DNA of 64,000 nt from Moryella indoligenes (GCF_030812885.1 NZ_JAUSTO010000011.1:1-64000), one strand, 5' to 3'. Shown: positions 16,948 through 27,143, counted from the first letter of the stretch. Numbers and translations are program-made. Notes: a model not told the origin generated them from the letters alone.

Positions 16948-19293
16948 ATGGAAGAAATGCAGGAAATGCAGAAGAGTGAGCTCGCAGACAGCGGGAAGGA
17001 AGAGGCGGCGGTGCTCTGTCAGGAGACAGGGGAGCTCGACCGTCCGGCGGAATTCACCGATCCGGATGTGCTCTATGAGGAGCTGATCACCACCATACGC
17101 AGATACCATCCCTCTGACGACACCAGCCTGATTCACAGAGCCTATATGACCGCGAAGAATGCGCATATGGACCAGAAGAGAAAATCGGGTGAGCCGTACA
17201 TTATCCACCCGCTCTGCGTTGCCATCATACTGGCAGGCCTGGAGCTCGACAAGGAAACCATTATGGCGGGACTTCTTCACGATGTCGTGGAGGACACCAT
17301 ACTCACGGGCGCACAGATCGGAAGAGTGTTCGGCGAGGATGTGGCGCTTCTTGTGGACGGTGTGACGAAGCTCACACAGATCACCTGGACCACAGACAAG
17401 CTGGATATCCAGGCTGAGAACCTGAGGAAAATGTTTCTCGCCATGGCGAAGGATATCCGCGTGATTCTGATCAAGCTTGCAGACCGCCTTCACAATATGC
17501 GCACACTGCAGCATATGCGGCCGGAGAAGCAGAAGGAAAAGGCGAGGGAGACGCTGGAGATCTATGCTCCGATTGCGGATCGACTCGGTATCAGCCGCAT
17601 CAAGGTGGAGCTGGACGATCTCTCCTTAAAGTATCTGGAGCCGGAGGTGTACAGGGAGCTCAGCTGCAAGGTGAGAGAGCGGAGCGATTCCCACGAGAAA
17701 TTTGTGGAGGGGATCGTGAAGGAGGTGCAGGGCATCATCGACGGGGCGGCGATCCCCGGGACGGTAAACGGCCGTCAGAAGCACTACTTCTCCATCTATC
17801 GGAAGATGGTGAACAAGCACAAGACCTTCGATCAGATCTACGACCTCTTTGCGGTGCGCATACTGGTGGAGTCCGTGAAGGACTGCTATGCGGCGCTCGG
17901 TGTGATTCATGAGCACTTCAAGCCGGTTCCCGGCCGCTTCAAGGATTACATCGCAATGCCGAAGCCGAATATGTACCAGTCTCTGCATACGACGCTGATC
18001 TACCACAACGGTCAGCCCTTTGAGATACAGATCCGTACCTATGAGATGCACCGCATCGCAGAGTTCGGTATCGCCGCACACTGGAAGTACAAGGAGGCGG
18101 GCAAGGGCGACGCCTCTGCGAGCGGCGCAGAAAATGAAAAGATGAACTGGCTCAGACAGATTCTTGAGTGGCAGCGGGAAATGCCGGACAACAAGGAGTT
18201 TCTGAACGATATCAAGAATGAGCTCAGCATCTTTTCGGACAGCGTCTACTGCTTTACGCCCTCGGGCGATGTAAAGACGCTCCCGAGCGGTTCCACACCG
18301 ATTGATTTTGCCTACTCCATACATTCGGCGGTCGGAAACCGCATGGTCGGGGCCAAAGTCAACGGGAAGCTGGTCAATATTGATTATCAGATACAGAACG
18401 GCGATCGCATTGACATCCTGACCTCGCAGAATTCCAGAGGGCCGAGCCGCGACTGGCTGAAGATCATCAAGAGCACGCAGGCGAGAAATAAGATCAATCA
18501 GTGGTTTAAGAGTGAGCTGAAGGAAGAGAATATCATCCGCGGCAAGGAGCTCATTCTGAACTACTGCAAGAGCAAGGGTGTCGACTGGAGTGAGCTCAAC
18601 AAGCCGGCGTATCAGGAGAAGATTCTGCGGCGCTATGCGTTCCGTGAGTGGGATTCCGTGATTGCCACCATCGGGCACGGCGGGCTGAAGGAGAGCCAGG
18701 TTGTGAACCGCATGCTGGAGGAGCGGAAGAAGGAGCTCGCGAAGAAGATCTCCGATGAGACTGTGCTGGCCAATGTCAGCGCGGGGGCCGGGGACGGCAG
18801 TCAGAAGATGGTGCCGGAGGTCGCAGTACGAAAATCCGGAAACGGGATTGTCGTGCGGGGGGTTCATGATCTGGCAGTGCGCTTCTCCATGTGCTGTGCA
18901 CCGGTGCCGGGGGATGAAATTCTGGGCTATGTGACCCGCGGACGCGGCATCACGATCCACAGAACGGACTGTATCAACATCATCAATCTTCCCGAGTCCG
19001 AGCGCGTGCGTCTCATTCCGGCGGAGTGGCAGGCGCCGGAGGGCGAGGAGGCGAGGTACCGCACGGAGATCCGCATCATCGCGAGAAACCGAGTGGGGCT
19101 CTTTGTGGACATATCCAAGGTCTTTACCGAGCGTGGGCTCGATATCCTCTCGATTAATACGAGGACCAGCAAGCAGGGCGTCGCGACGATGAATCTTTCC
19201 TTTGAGATCGGCGGTGTCGAGGAGCTGCGCTCGCTCACGGAGAAGCTGCGTCAGGTCGGCGGCGTGATTGAGATCGAGAGAAGCACAGGCTGA
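16948..19293 (+). CDS. relA: Bifunctional (p)ppGpp synthetase/hydrolase (RSH)
   Basis: Long RelA/SpoT homologue controlling the stringent response. The 781 residues hold, in order, an HD hydrolase domain (about 60-200, with HDVVED), a synthetase domain (about 250-390, with MPKPNMYQSLHTT and EIQIRTYEMH...AHWKYK), a TGS domain (about 425-485, FTPSGDVKTLPSGSTPIDFAY), a Cys-containing region (CCAPVPGDEI) and a C-terminal ACT domain (about 705-781). The intact HD motif argues for both activities, as usual for the single RSH of Firmicutes. AGGAGG precedes the ATG, and it has its own promoter. Confidence 0.95.
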   Translation: MEEMQEMQKSELADSGKEEAAVLCQETGELDRPAEFTDPDVLYEELITTIRRYHPSDDTSLIHRAYMTAKNAHMDQKRKSGEPYIIHPLCVAIILAGLELDKETIMAGLLHDVVEDTILTGAQIGRVFGEDVALLVDGVTKLTQITWTTDKLDIQAENLRKMFLAMAKDIRVILIKLADRLHNMRTLQHMRPEKQKEKARETLEIYAPIADRLGISRIKVELDDLSLKYLEPEVYRELSCKVRERSDSHEKFVEGIVKEVQGIIDGAAIPGTVNGRQKHYFSIYRKMVNKHKTFDQIYDLFAVRILVESVKDCYAALGVIHEHFKPVPGRFKDYIAMPKPNMYQSLHTTLIYHNGQPFEIQIRTYEMHRIAEFGIAAHWKYKEAGKGDASASGAENEKMNWLRQILEWQREMPDNKEFLNDIKNELSIFSDSVYCFTPSGDVKTLPSGSTPIDFAYSIHSAVGNRMVGAKVNGKLVNIDYQIQNGDRIDILTSQNSRGPSRDWLKIIKSTQARNKINQWFKSELKEENIIRGKELILNYCKSKGVDWSELNKPAYQEKILRRYAFREWDSVIATIGHGGLKESQVVNRMLEERKKELAKKISDETVLANVSAGAGDGSQKMVPEVAVRKSGNGIVVRGVHDLAVRFSMCCAPVPGDEILGYVTRGRGITIHRTDCINIINLPESERVRLIPAEWQAPEGEEARYRTEIRIIARNRVGLFVDISKVFTERGLDILSINTRTSKQGVATMNLSFEIGGVEELRSLTEKLRQVGGVIEIERSTG

Positions 19294-19307
19294 GACAGGA
19301 GAGAGAG

Positions 19308-19937
19308 ATGCAGATTGTCAGAAAAATACTGGGCCCGGTTCAGACCAATGTCTACTTTGTTTACGACAGCGGGACAAGGGAGGGCGTGATCATAGACCCT
19401 GCGGATCAGGCGGAGCGCATCGAAACCTGCGTGCGCGAGGAGGGTTTCACACCGCAGGCCATACTGCTGACCCACGGACATTTTGATCATGTGATGGCCG
19501 CGGAGGCTGTGCGGGAGCGCTATCATATTCCGATCTGGGCGCTGGAGCAGGAGGCTGAGACGCTTCTGGATCCAATGCTGAACGGAGATGCCCGCTTCTT
19601 AAGAAGGGGGCTTCGGATCAGGCCGGATCGCCTGCTGCACGACGGAGAGGAGCTCACGCTTCTGAACCGGCGCTGGCAGGTGCTGTGGACGCCCGGGCAT
19701 ACAGCGGGTTCCTGCTGTTATTATATTCCGGAGGAACGGGTTCTCTTCGCCGGAGACACGCTGTTTCAGGGCTCCTATGGGCGCTATGACTTACCGGGCG
19801 GAAATTACCGTGAGATTCAGCAATCGCTCACGGAGCGGCTGTTTCAGCTGCCGGATGATGTCGTCGTGTTTCCGGGACATATGGAGGAGACGACCATAGG
19901 CTTTGAGAAGAAATACAATCCGATTTTGGACGATTGA
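19308..19937 (+). CDS. MBL-fold metal-dependent hydrolase (glyoxalase-II-like)
   Basis: Metallo-beta-lactamase-fold hydrolase of 209 residues with metal-binding motif THGHFDH (55-61), the downstream PGHTAGS and AGDTLF motifs and a terminal PGHMEETTIGFEKKYNP. This small group, next to relA and hemZ in many Clostridia, is usually annotated as hydroxyacylglutathione hydrolase-like, but its real substrate is unknown. It follows relA by 14 bases. Confidence 0.88.
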   Translation: MQIVRKILGPVQTNVYFVYDSGTREGVIIDPADQAERIETCVREEGFTPQAILLTHGHFDHVMAAEAVRERYHIPIWALEQEAETLLDPMLNGDARFLRRGLRIRPDRLLHDGEELTLLNRRWQVLWTPGHTAGSCCYYIPEERVLFAGDTLFQGSYGRYDLPGGNYREIQQSLTERLFQLPDDVVVFPGHMEETTIGFEKKYNPILDD

Positions 19938-20007
19938 TATGAGGAGTGCCGGGGAGGCTGTCTGCGTAGGACGGACTCCCGGTGCCCGGGAAGCAAAGGA
20001 TCAGGAG

Positions 20008-21480
20008 ATGATATCACTTATACTGAGGGACGTTCCTTTTGAGCAGGACGTCAGAGAGCTGTTCATGGCATTTTATCCGGGGGAGCGCTATACCCACGAG
20101 GCGGATGAAAATGCCATGATTTCTTTTACCGCGGAACACAGCGCAGAGGATGCGGCACGCTATGCGCTGACGCTTGCGGTGCGGGGAAAAGCGGAGAGCT
20201 GCTTCTCCTCCCCCTGCACTGCAGACCGAAGGCAGACAAAGGATGAGCTGAAGCGTGCACTCTATCGTCAGCTCTCAGAGGCGACAGGAAAGAAGCTGCC
20301 CTGGGGTACGCTCACCGGAATACGTCCCACCAAGCTCGCACTGACGGAGCTCAGAAAGGGCAAGAGCGAGGAGCAGGTGCGGCAGAAGCTTAAGGAGCAG
20401 TATTATCTGAGTGATGAGAGGAATTCGCTCTGTGTCCGTACAGCCTCGCACGAGCTGCAGGCGATGCGGGGACTGAATCTTGAGACCGGATGGAGTCTCT
20501 ACATCGGCATCCCGTTCTGTCCGACGACCTGTCTCTACTGTTCCTTTACCTCCTATCCGATCGGGCGATGGAAAAAGCAGACAGAGGCTTATGTCGAGGC
20601 GCTCTGCAAGGAGCTTCAACAGGTGGCGGAGTGGATGCGCGGCAGACCGCTGGAAACCATCTATATGGGAGGCGGAACACCGACGAGCCTTGAGGCGCCG
20701 CAGCTTTGGAACATTTTATCCGTGGTCCGGGAGCGCTTTGATCTCTCCGCGCTGAAGGAGCTGACTGTCGAGGCGGGGCGTCCGGACAGCATCACGGAGG
20801 AGAAGTTTCGCACACTGAGGGAGTGTGGTGTGACCCGTATCAGCATCAACCCACAGACCATGAAGCAGGAGACGCTGGATCTCATTGGGAGACGGCACAG
20901 CGTGCAGCAGTTTGTGGACAGCTTTCATATGGCGCGTGCCCTGGGCTTCGATAATATCAATACAGATCTCATTGTCGGTCTTCCGAATGAGAGCGCGGAT
21001 GATGTCCGGCGCACCATGGAGGGAATACAGGCGCTCGCTCCGGATGATGTGACGATTCACAGTCTCGCGCTGAAGCGCGCGGCGCGGCTCAACACCCGGA
21101 GGGAGGACTATGCCGGCGTGACCTACGGAAACGCCTCGGATATGGTCAGCCTCACTTCGGCGTACTGTGAGTGCATGGGTCTCAGTCCCTACTACCTCTA
21201 TCGTCAGAAGAACATGGCGGGCAATCTGGAAAATGTCGGCTGGTGCCGTCCGGGCTGTGAGGGGCTCTATAATATCCTGATTATGGAGGAGCTGCACACC
21301 ATTGTGGGCTGTGGCGCGGGCACCACGACCCGCGTGGTTTATCCCCATGAGGAGCGCTATGAGAGAGCGGAGAATGTTAAGGATCCGGGACTTTATATTG
21401 AGCGGCTGCCGGAGCTGCTTGAGAGAAAGCGCGCACTGCTCGCGCCCGCAGTGCCGGAAGAAATATCTGTTGCCCTGTGA
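20008..21480 (+). CDS. hemZ: Coproporphyrinogen dehydrogenase HemZ (radical SAM)
   Basis: Radical SAM enzyme related to oxygen-independent coproporphyrinogen III oxidase. The cluster ligands are C171, C175 and C178 in CPTTCLYC, followed by EtIYMGGGTPTSL and INPQTMKQETLDLIGRRH motifs. I use ATG 20008 (490 residues) because the purine-rich AAAGGATCAGGAG precedes it and the protein begins with the family-like MISLILRDVPFEQDVRELF; an upstream start overlaps the hydrolase gene. HemZ-type proteins of heme-less anaerobes may act on other substrates; no other heme genes are in the window. Confidence 0.9.
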   Translation: MISLILRDVPFEQDVRELFMAFYPGERYTHEADENAMISFTAEHSAEDAARYALTLAVRGKAESCFSSPCTADRRQTKDELKRALYRQLSEATGKKLPWGTLTGIRPTKLALTELRKGKSEEQVRQKLKEQYYLSDERNSLCVRTASHELQAMRGLNLETGWSLYIGIPFCPTTCLYCSFTSYPIGRWKKQTEAYVEALCKELQQVAEWMRGRPLETIYMGGGTPTSLEAPQLWNILSVVRERFDLSALKELTVEAGRPDSITEEKFRTLRECGVTRISINPQTMKQETLDLIGRRHSVQQFVDSFHMARALGFDNINTDLIVGLPNESADDVRRTMEGIQALAPDDVTIHSLALKRAARLNTRREDYAGVTYGNASDMVSLTSAYCECMGLSPYYLYRQKNMAGNLENVGWCRPGCEGLYNILIMEELHTIVGCGAGTTTRVVYPHEERYERAENVKDPGLYIERLPELLERKRALLAPAVPEEISVAL

Positions 21481-21536
21481 CATAAGCGCCTCCGACTTAC
21501 AGCAAGCTGTAGTCGGATGTGCTTGCGTCACAGGGA
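21472..21536 (+). other. Long imperfect hairpin at the hemZ end / hisS leader
   Basis: CCCTGTGAC at the 3' end of hemZ pairs with GTCACAGGG about 60 bases later, with further pairing inside (ATAAGC/GCTT, TCCGAC/GTCGGA, TACAGC/GCTGTA). There is no T run and no T-box consensus. It could act as an mRNA processing or stabilising element ahead of hisS. Confidence 0.5.
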
Positions 21537-21643
21537 CTTATGCAATAAAATAGATGTCAAATTGCGCGGGGATATGTTTCCTGCGTCTGCCGTTACTGAA
21601 AATCTGCGCGGTAAAAGCGCACTGCATGACAGAGGAGAACACC

Positions 21644-22900
21644 ATGGCTATGAAGAAAAAACCCGTCACCGGTATGAAGGATGTGCTTCCGGAGGAGATG
21701 CTGCTCCGGGATTATCTCATTGCTGCGATCAAGGATACCTACCGCGGCTTTGGTTTTACACCGATGGAGACGCCATGTGTGGAGCATATTGAGAATCTCA
21801 CCAGCAAGCAGGGGGGAGATAATGAGAAGCTTATTTTCAAGATCCTGAAGCGCGGCGAGAAGCTGCGGATTACAGAGGCGGAGAGTGAGGAGGATCTCAC
21901 TGACAGCGGCCTGCGCTACGATCTGACACTTCCGCTGACACGTTACTATGCAAACAACAGCGCTGTGCTGCCGCAGCCCTTCAAGGCACTGCAGGTCGGT
22001 TCCGTGTGGCGAGCAGACCGCCCGCAGAAGGGCAGATACCGTCAGTTTACACAGTGCGATATTGATGTGCTGGGGGATGCCTCCAATTTCTGTGAGATCG
22101 AGCTGATACTTGCGACAACCACTGCGCTGAAGCGCATCTGCCCGGATCAGGCATTTACAGTCCGTGTCAATGACCGCCGCATCCTGAGAGCTCTGGTGAG
22201 CTGGGCAGGCTTTCCGGAGGAGGCAGCAGATTCCGTACTCATTACCCTCGACAAGATGGACAAGATCGCAGAGGAGGGAGTGAGAGCGGAACTCATAGCC
22301 AATGGATATGCGGGAGAGTCCGCGGATCGCTATCTGACGCTCCTTCGCGAGCTTGGAACGGACGGAGCGGCAGTGCGCGCGCTGGGCGAGACGCTCGGAG
22401 ATTTCCTCGAGGAAGGCGCGGCAGAGGGACTTGCGGAGATCATGGAGTCAGTGGCGGAAGTTTCCGGAGGCGGCTTCGGTCTGCAATTTGATCCGACTCT
22501 GGTGCGCGGCATGGGCTACTATACCGGAACGATCTTTGAGGTTTCCATGGAGGGCTTTGGCGGAAGCGTGGCAGGCGGCGGACGCTACGACAGGATGGTT
22601 GGAAAGTTTACCGGTACAGAGACACCGGCCTGTGGCTTTTCGATCGGCTTTGAGCGCATCATCACCATACTGATGGACAGCGGCTTCCGTATTCCGGATC
22701 AGAGAAGGAAAAAGGCCTTCCTGTATGAGAAGAATCTGTCTGCGGCACGTGTCACAGCGCTTCTGAAGGAGGCTGCGGCGGAGCGCGAGGCGGGAAGCGA
22801 TGTGCTGGTCGTGCGCATGGCGAAGAATAAGAAGTTCCAGAAGGAGCAGCTCAGCGCACAGGGATATACGGACTTCAGCGAGTTCTATGCTGAGAAGTGA
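21644..22900 (+). CDS. hisS: Histidyl-tRNA synthetase
   Basis: Class II aminoacyl-tRNA synthetase charging tRNA-His. The 418 residues contain motif 2 (VGSVWRADRPQKGRYRQF), the His-specific RGMGYYTGTIFE region (HisA-type) and motif 3 (GFSIGFERI), then the anticodon-binding domain. The start at 21644 has AGAGGAG seven bases upstream; longer in-frame starts add non-conserved residues. It is followed 21 bases later by aspS, as in most Firmicutes. Confidence 0.95.
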   Translation: MAMKKKPVTGMKDVLPEEMLLRDYLIAAIKDTYRGFGFTPMETPCVEHIENLTSKQGGDNEKLIFKILKRGEKLRITEAESEEDLTDSGLRYDLTLPLTRYYANNSAVLPQPFKALQVGSVWRADRPQKGRYRQFTQCDIDVLGDASNFCEIELILATTTALKRICPDQAFTVRVNDRRILRALVSWAGFPEEAADSVLITLDKMDKIAEEGVRAELIANGYAGESADRYLTLLRELGTDGAAVRALGETLGDFLEEGAAEGLAEIMESVAEVSGGGFGLQFDPTLVRGMGYYTGTIFEVSMEGFGGSVAGGGRYDRMVGKFTGTETPACGFSIGFERIITILMDSGFRIPDQRRKKAFLYEKNLSAARVTALLKEAAAEREAGSDVLVVRMAKNKKFQKEQLSAQGYTDFSEFYAEK

Positions 22901-22921
22901 TAGGGGGGAGAGAGAATAACC

Positions 22922-24706
22922 ATGTCAGAATCAATGAAGGGTCTGAGACGTACCCATCGCTGCGCCGAGGTTGTCGGTGCCGTGGAGGGAACTGAAGTGA
23001 CAGTGATGGGATGGGTGCAGAGAAGCCGCAACAAGGGCGGGCTTATCTTTACCGATCTGAGGGATCGCAGCGGAATACTCCAGCTGGTCTTTGAGGAGGC
23101 AAGCTGCGGTGCGGAGGTATTCGAGAAGGCGGGCAGCCTCCGGAGTGAGTTCTGTATCGCAGTGGTTGGAACGCTCATGAAGCGCTCCGCTCCAAATGCG
23201 CAGCTTCTCACCGGAGCATACGAGGTGCGCGCAGAGCAGCTCCGAATCCTTTCCGAGTCTGAGACTCCGCCTTTCCCGATCGAGGAGAATGCGAAGACGA
23301 GAGAGGAGCTGCGCTTAAAATACCGCTTCCTTGATCTGCGCCGTCCGGATATTCAGCGCAATATCATGACGCGCTCGCAGATTGCGACCATCACCCGCCG
23401 CTTTATGGCGGAGAATGGCTTTCTTGAGATTGAGACCCCGACGCTCATCAAGAGCACGCCCGAGGGAGCGAGAGATTATCTTGTGCCGAGCCGCGTGCAT
23501 CCGGGAGAGATGTATGCGCTCCCGCAGTCTCCGCAGCTCTTAAAGCAGCTGCTGATGTGCTCCGGCTATGATCGCTATGTGCAGCTCGCGCGCTGCTATC
23601 GCGATGAGGATCTGAGAGCGGACCGGCAGCCGGAGTTCACGCAGATCGACATGGAGCTCTCCTTTGCGGATGTGGATGAGGTGATGGATGTCAATGAGCG
23701 CCTCTTAAAGACACTCTTCAAGGAGGTGCTGGATGTTGATGTTGCACTGCCGATTCAGCGCATGACCTGGCAGGAGGCCATGGACAACTACGGTTCCGAC
23801 AAGCCGGATCTCCGTTTCGGCATGAAGCTTCACGATGTCACGGAGCTGGTGAGAGACTGTGGCTTTTCTGTCTTCACCGGCGCCATCGCAAGTGGCGGAA
23901 CCGTGCGCGGCATCAATGCAGAGGGACAGGGGGCCATGCCGCGGAAGAAGATTGATGCGCTCGTGGAGTTTGCAAAGACCTACGGTGCGAAGGGCCTGGC
24001 GTATATCGCCATTCAGGAGGATGGAAGCTTCAAGTCCTCCTTTGCAAAGTTCATGAAGCCGGAGGAGATGGATGCTTTGACTGCAGCGCTGTCCGGAAAG
24101 CCGGGCGACCTGCTGCTTTTTGCCGCCGATCGGAATAAGGTTGTGTGGGATGTGCTGGGCGCGCTGCGTCTGGAGCTTGCGCGGCAGATGGATCTCCTCA
24201 GGAAGGACGATTTCCGCTTCCTCTGGGTCACGGAGTTCCCGCTGCTTGAGTGGTCGGAGGAGGAGAATCGCTTTAAGGCGATGCACCATCCCTTCACCAT
24301 GCCGATGGAGGAGGACTGGGACAAGATCGATTCAGATCCGGGTGCAGTCCGCGCAAAGGCCTATGACATCGTGCTGAACGGCACGGAGATCGGCGGCGGC
24401 TCGGTGCGTATCCACCAGTCAGAGATACAGTCGAAGATGTTTGAGGTTCTGGGACTGTCTCAGGAGGTGGCGGAGCAGCGCTTTGGCTTCCTTCTGGAGG
24501 CATTCAGGTATGGTGTGCCGCCGCACGCAGGACTGGCCTATGGTCTGGATCGTCTTGCCATGCTCATGGTGGGAGCGGACACCATACGCGATGTGATTGC
24601 ATTCCCGAAGGTGAAGGACGCATCGGATCTCATGATGAATGCACCGGATACGGTGGAGCAGAAGCAGCTGGATGAGCTCTCGATCTGCTACAGACAGGCG
24701 GAGTGA
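22922..24706 (+). CDS. aspS: Aspartyl-tRNA synthetase
   Basis: Class IIb synthetase of 594 residues: N-terminal OB anticodon-binding domain (VMGWVQRSRNKGGLIFTDLRD), catalytic core with ARCYRDEDLRADRQPEFTQ motif 2, the bacterial GAD insertion (about 290-415) and motif 3 (GLAYGLDRLAMLM). Length and architecture are those of bacterial AspRS. Whether it is discriminating or charges tRNA-Asn too depends on the presence of gatCAB and asnS, which are not in the window. Confidence 0.95.
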   Translation: MSESMKGLRRTHRCAEVVGAVEGTEVTVMGWVQRSRNKGGLIFTDLRDRSGILQLVFEEASCGAEVFEKAGSLRSEFCIAVVGTLMKRSAPNAQLLTGAYEVRAEQLRILSESETPPFPIEENAKTREELRLKYRFLDLRRPDIQRNIMTRSQIATITRRFMAENGFLEIETPTLIKSTPEGARDYLVPSRVHPGEMYALPQSPQLLKQLLMCSGYDRYVQLARCYRDEDLRADRQPEFTQIDMELSFADVDEVMDVNERLLKTLFKEVLDVDVALPIQRMTWQEAMDNYGSDKPDLRFGMKLHDVTELVRDCGFSVFTGAIASGGTVRGINAEGQGAMPRKKIDALVEFAKTYGAKGLAYIAIQEDGSFKSSFAKFMKPEEMDALTAALSGKPGDLLLFAADRNKVVWDVLGALRLELARQMDLLRKDDFRFLWVTEFPLLEWSEEENRFKAMHHPFTMPMEEDWDKIDSDPGAVRAKAYDIVLNGTEIGGGSVRIHQSEIQSKMFEVLGLSQEVAEQRFGFLLEAFRYGVPPHAGLAYGLDRLAMLMVGADTIRDVIAFPKVKDASDLMMNAPDTVEQKQLDELSICYRQAE

Positions 24707-24766
24707 GCGGTGCCGGATTGTGATACTTCTGTGAAAAAGTAGAATTGCCCCACATGATTTGTTAAA

Positions 24767-24809
24767 ATGACAGGGAAATGCAGAAGAGCTGCGTCTCCCT
24801 GTTCTTTTT
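24767..24809 (+). terminator. Terminator after hisS-aspS
   Basis: ACAGGGA ... TCCCTGT with an inner GCAG/CTGC stem, followed by TCTTTTT. It closes the operon before the two-component system. Confidence 0.75.
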
Positions 24810-24899
24810 GTTTGAAACGCCTGTGCGTATCAGCCGCAGAGAGCGCTCTGTACTCTTTGCTTTGAGAGAAGAGGGAGACTTTATGGTCGGAGGTATGAA

Positions 24900-25601
24900 A
24901 TGGACAGCGCAAGAATACTGGTGGTAGATGATGAGCCGAGGATGCGGAAGCTTGTGCGGGACTTTCTGAGTGCGAAGGGATATACCGTGCTGGAGGCAGG
25001 TGATGGCGAGGAGGCGGTGGAGTTATTCATGGCAGACCGGAGCATCGACCTCATTCTTCTGGATGTCATGATGCCGAAGATGGATGGCTGGGAGGTGCTG
25101 AAGGAGGTGCGGCGCTACTCTCGGCTTCCGATTATCATGCTGACGGCGCGCTCGGAGGAGCGGGATGAGCTGCAGGGCTTTCAGCTCGGCGTGGATGAGT
25201 ATATCTCGAAGCCCTTCAGCCCGAAGATACTGGTGGCACGCGTCGAGGCGATCCTTCGCAGGACGCAGGGAGACGGGACGGAGAGCGGCTTAAGCTGCGC
25301 CGGCATCACGATCGATAAGGCGGCACATGAGGTGAAGATTGACGGGAGGCCGATTGAGCTGAGCTACAAGGAATTTGAGCTGCTGAGCTATTTTATGGAG
25401 AACAGGGGCATTGCCCTCTCAAGAGAGAAGATACTGAACAATGTATGGAATTATGATTACTTTGGGGATGCGAGAACCATCGACACGCATGTGAAAAAGC
25501 TGCGGGCCAAGATGGGGGAGAAGGGCAGCCTCATAAAGACCATCTGGGGCATGGGCTACAAGTTCGAGCCGGAGGATGGCGGCAAGGGGGAGAAGGCGTA
25601 A
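24900..25601 (+). CDS. OmpR-family response regulator
   Basis: DNA-binding response regulator of 233 residues. The receiver domain (1-120) has acidic residues D10/D11, phospho-acceptor D55 (LLDVMMPKMDG), T83 in MLTAR and the KPF lysine. The C-terminal winged-helix domain (about 130-225) has YKEFELLSYF and DTHVKKLRAKM...IWGMGYKFE. It is transcribed with the downstream histidine kinase, three bases apart. No target is indicated by the sequence. Confidence 0.92.
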   Translation: MDSARILVVDDEPRMRKLVRDFLSAKGYTVLEAGDGEEAVELFMADRSIDLILLDVMMPKMDGWEVLKEVRRYSRLPIIMLTARSEERDELQGFQLGVDEYISKPFSPKILVARVEAILRRTQGDGTESGLSCAGITIDKAAHEVKIDGRPIELSYKEFELLSYFMENRGIALSREKILNNVWNYDYFGDARTIDTHVKKLRAKMGEKGSLIKTIWGMGYKFEPEDGGKGEKA

Positions 25602-25604
25602 GCA

Positions 25605-27143
25605 ATGAGACATTCCATATGGGTGCGCTTCACCTGCCTGATCTTCTCAGTGCTGGCGGTGCTGGTCGGAATTGCCTTTATTCTGAACACCTGGGGGCTT
25701 GAGGGCTTTTACCGGGCACAGAAGGTGAAGGATATCGAGCGGGCATACGCGAGCATTAATACGGAAGTCATGCGGAACGGCAACAGGAGCACACGCATTT
25801 CGCAGATTCTGAACGCATATTCCGATATCTATAATATTACGATCGCGGTGATGGATTCCGCGGATTCCAGTCTGCTGCAATCCACCGAGCGGGGCAGAAG
25901 CTATCTGTTCCGCCGCGCGCAGAAGTACCTGTTCAACGGAAGCTTCCGCACACAGACCGCCGTGCTGGCGCAGACGGAGAACTACACGATCATCAGCGCC
26001 TATGACGATGAGAGCGATGCGGTCAATATCGACTGCTTTGCGTACTGTGGCGACAACCAGACCATGCTGCTCATGACGACGCCGGTCTCCAATCTGAAGG
26101 AGAGTGTGATTCTGGCCAATCGCTTCCTGGGTTACATCGGGCTGCTCATACTTCTGGTGGGTGCTCTGATGGTCTTCTTTATGACGCGGCAGATCACGCG
26201 GCCCATCCAGCGCCTTGCGGCGCTCTCGAAGAAGATGGGCGGACTGGATTTCAGCGAGCGCTACTGCGGGAAGAGCAGGGATGAGATCGGCGTGCTCGGC
26301 AGCAATATGAATGCAATGGCAGAGAAGCTTGAGGAGACCATACGAAAGCTGAAGGAGGCCAATGCAGAGCTGCAGGAGGATATCCGCCGCAAGGAGGAAA
26401 TCGATGAGATGCGGAAGGCCTTTATTGCCAATGTCTCGCACGAGCTGAAGACGCCGATTGCGCTGATTCAGGGCTATGCGGAGGGCCTGGACGACGGAGT
26501 CTGCGAGGATCCGGAGAACAGAAGATATTATCTGAATGTCATCATTGATGAGGCGGGCAAGATGAACAGTCTTGTGAAGCAGCTGCTCACGCTCTCCAAG
26601 CTGGAATCCGGTGCCCCGGAGCTCTCCAGAGAGAATTTCGATCTGACGGAGCTGGTGCGCGGCGTGCTTCACGCCACAAAAATGATGGCGGAGAATCAGG
26701 GCGCTTCGGTCAGGGCTTCTTTTGTCAATGCCGTCTCAGGGGAGCAGGAGCTGCGCGTCCCGGTGCTGGTAAATGCGGATGAATTTAAGATCGAGGAGGT
26801 GCTGACAAATTATATAAGCAATGCGCTGCACCACGTAAATGAGGGCGGAAGCATAGCTGTCTCTGTGGAGCCCCGCGGGGAGCGTATCCGCCTGGCTGTA
26901 TACAACACAGGCAGCAGCATCCCGGAGGAGGATCTCCCCCACCTCTGGGATAAGTTCTACAAGGTTGATAAGGCGCATTCCCGCACATATGGAGGAAGCG
27001 GGATCGGGCTCTCCATTGTAAAGGCGATCATGGAGGCGCACGGGATGCCCTATGGTGTTGAAAACTGTCCGGGAGGTGTGCGCTTCTTTGTTGAGCTGGA
27101 GGCTGTGAAGTCAGAGGCCGGCAATCACAATCCGCAGCATTGA
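25605..27143 (+). CDS. Sensor histidine kinase (HAMP-containing)
   Basis: Membrane sensor kinase of 512 residues. An N-terminal membrane segment (about 8-28), an extracellular sensor region of about 140 residues, a second membrane segment (about 172-192), HAMP (about 192-245), a coiled coil, HisKA with H279 in VSHELKTP, and HATPase with NYISNAL (N box), DLPHLWDKFYKVD (F box) and GGSGIGLSI (G box). The sensor region has no family I recognise. It forms a two-gene operon with the preceding regulator. Confidence 0.92.
   Translation: MRHSIWVRFTCLIFSVLAVLVGIAFILNTWGLEGFYRAQKVKDIERAYASINTEVMRNGNRSTRISQILNAYSDIYNITIAVMDSADSSLLQSTERGRSYLFRRAQKYLFNGSFRTQTAVLAQTENYTIISAYDDESDAVNIDCFAYCGDNQTMLLMTTPVSNLKESVILANRFLGYIGLLILLVGALMVFFMTRQITRPIQRLAALSKKMGGLDFSERYCGKSRDEIGVLGSNMNAMAEKLEETIRKLKEANAELQEDIRRKEEIDEMRKAFIANVSHELKTPIALIQGYAEGLDDGVCEDPENRRYYLNVIIDEAGKMNSLVKQLLTLSKLESGAPELSRENFDLTELVRGVLHATKMMAENQGASVRASFVNAVSGEQELRVPVLVNADEFKIEEVLTNYISNALHHVNEGGSIAVSVEPRGERIRLAVYNTGSSIPEEDLPHLWDKFYKVDKAHSRTYGGSGIGLSIVKAIMEAHGMPYGVENCPGGVRFFVELEAVKSEAGNHNPQH

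Noticed and set aside
17626..18960. 444-aa minus-strand ORF
   Set aside because: Antisense shadow of relA.
24745..24768. Promoter TTGCCC/TAAAAT after aspS
   Set aside because: Spacing between the two elements is only 12 bases and the site overlaps the terminator.
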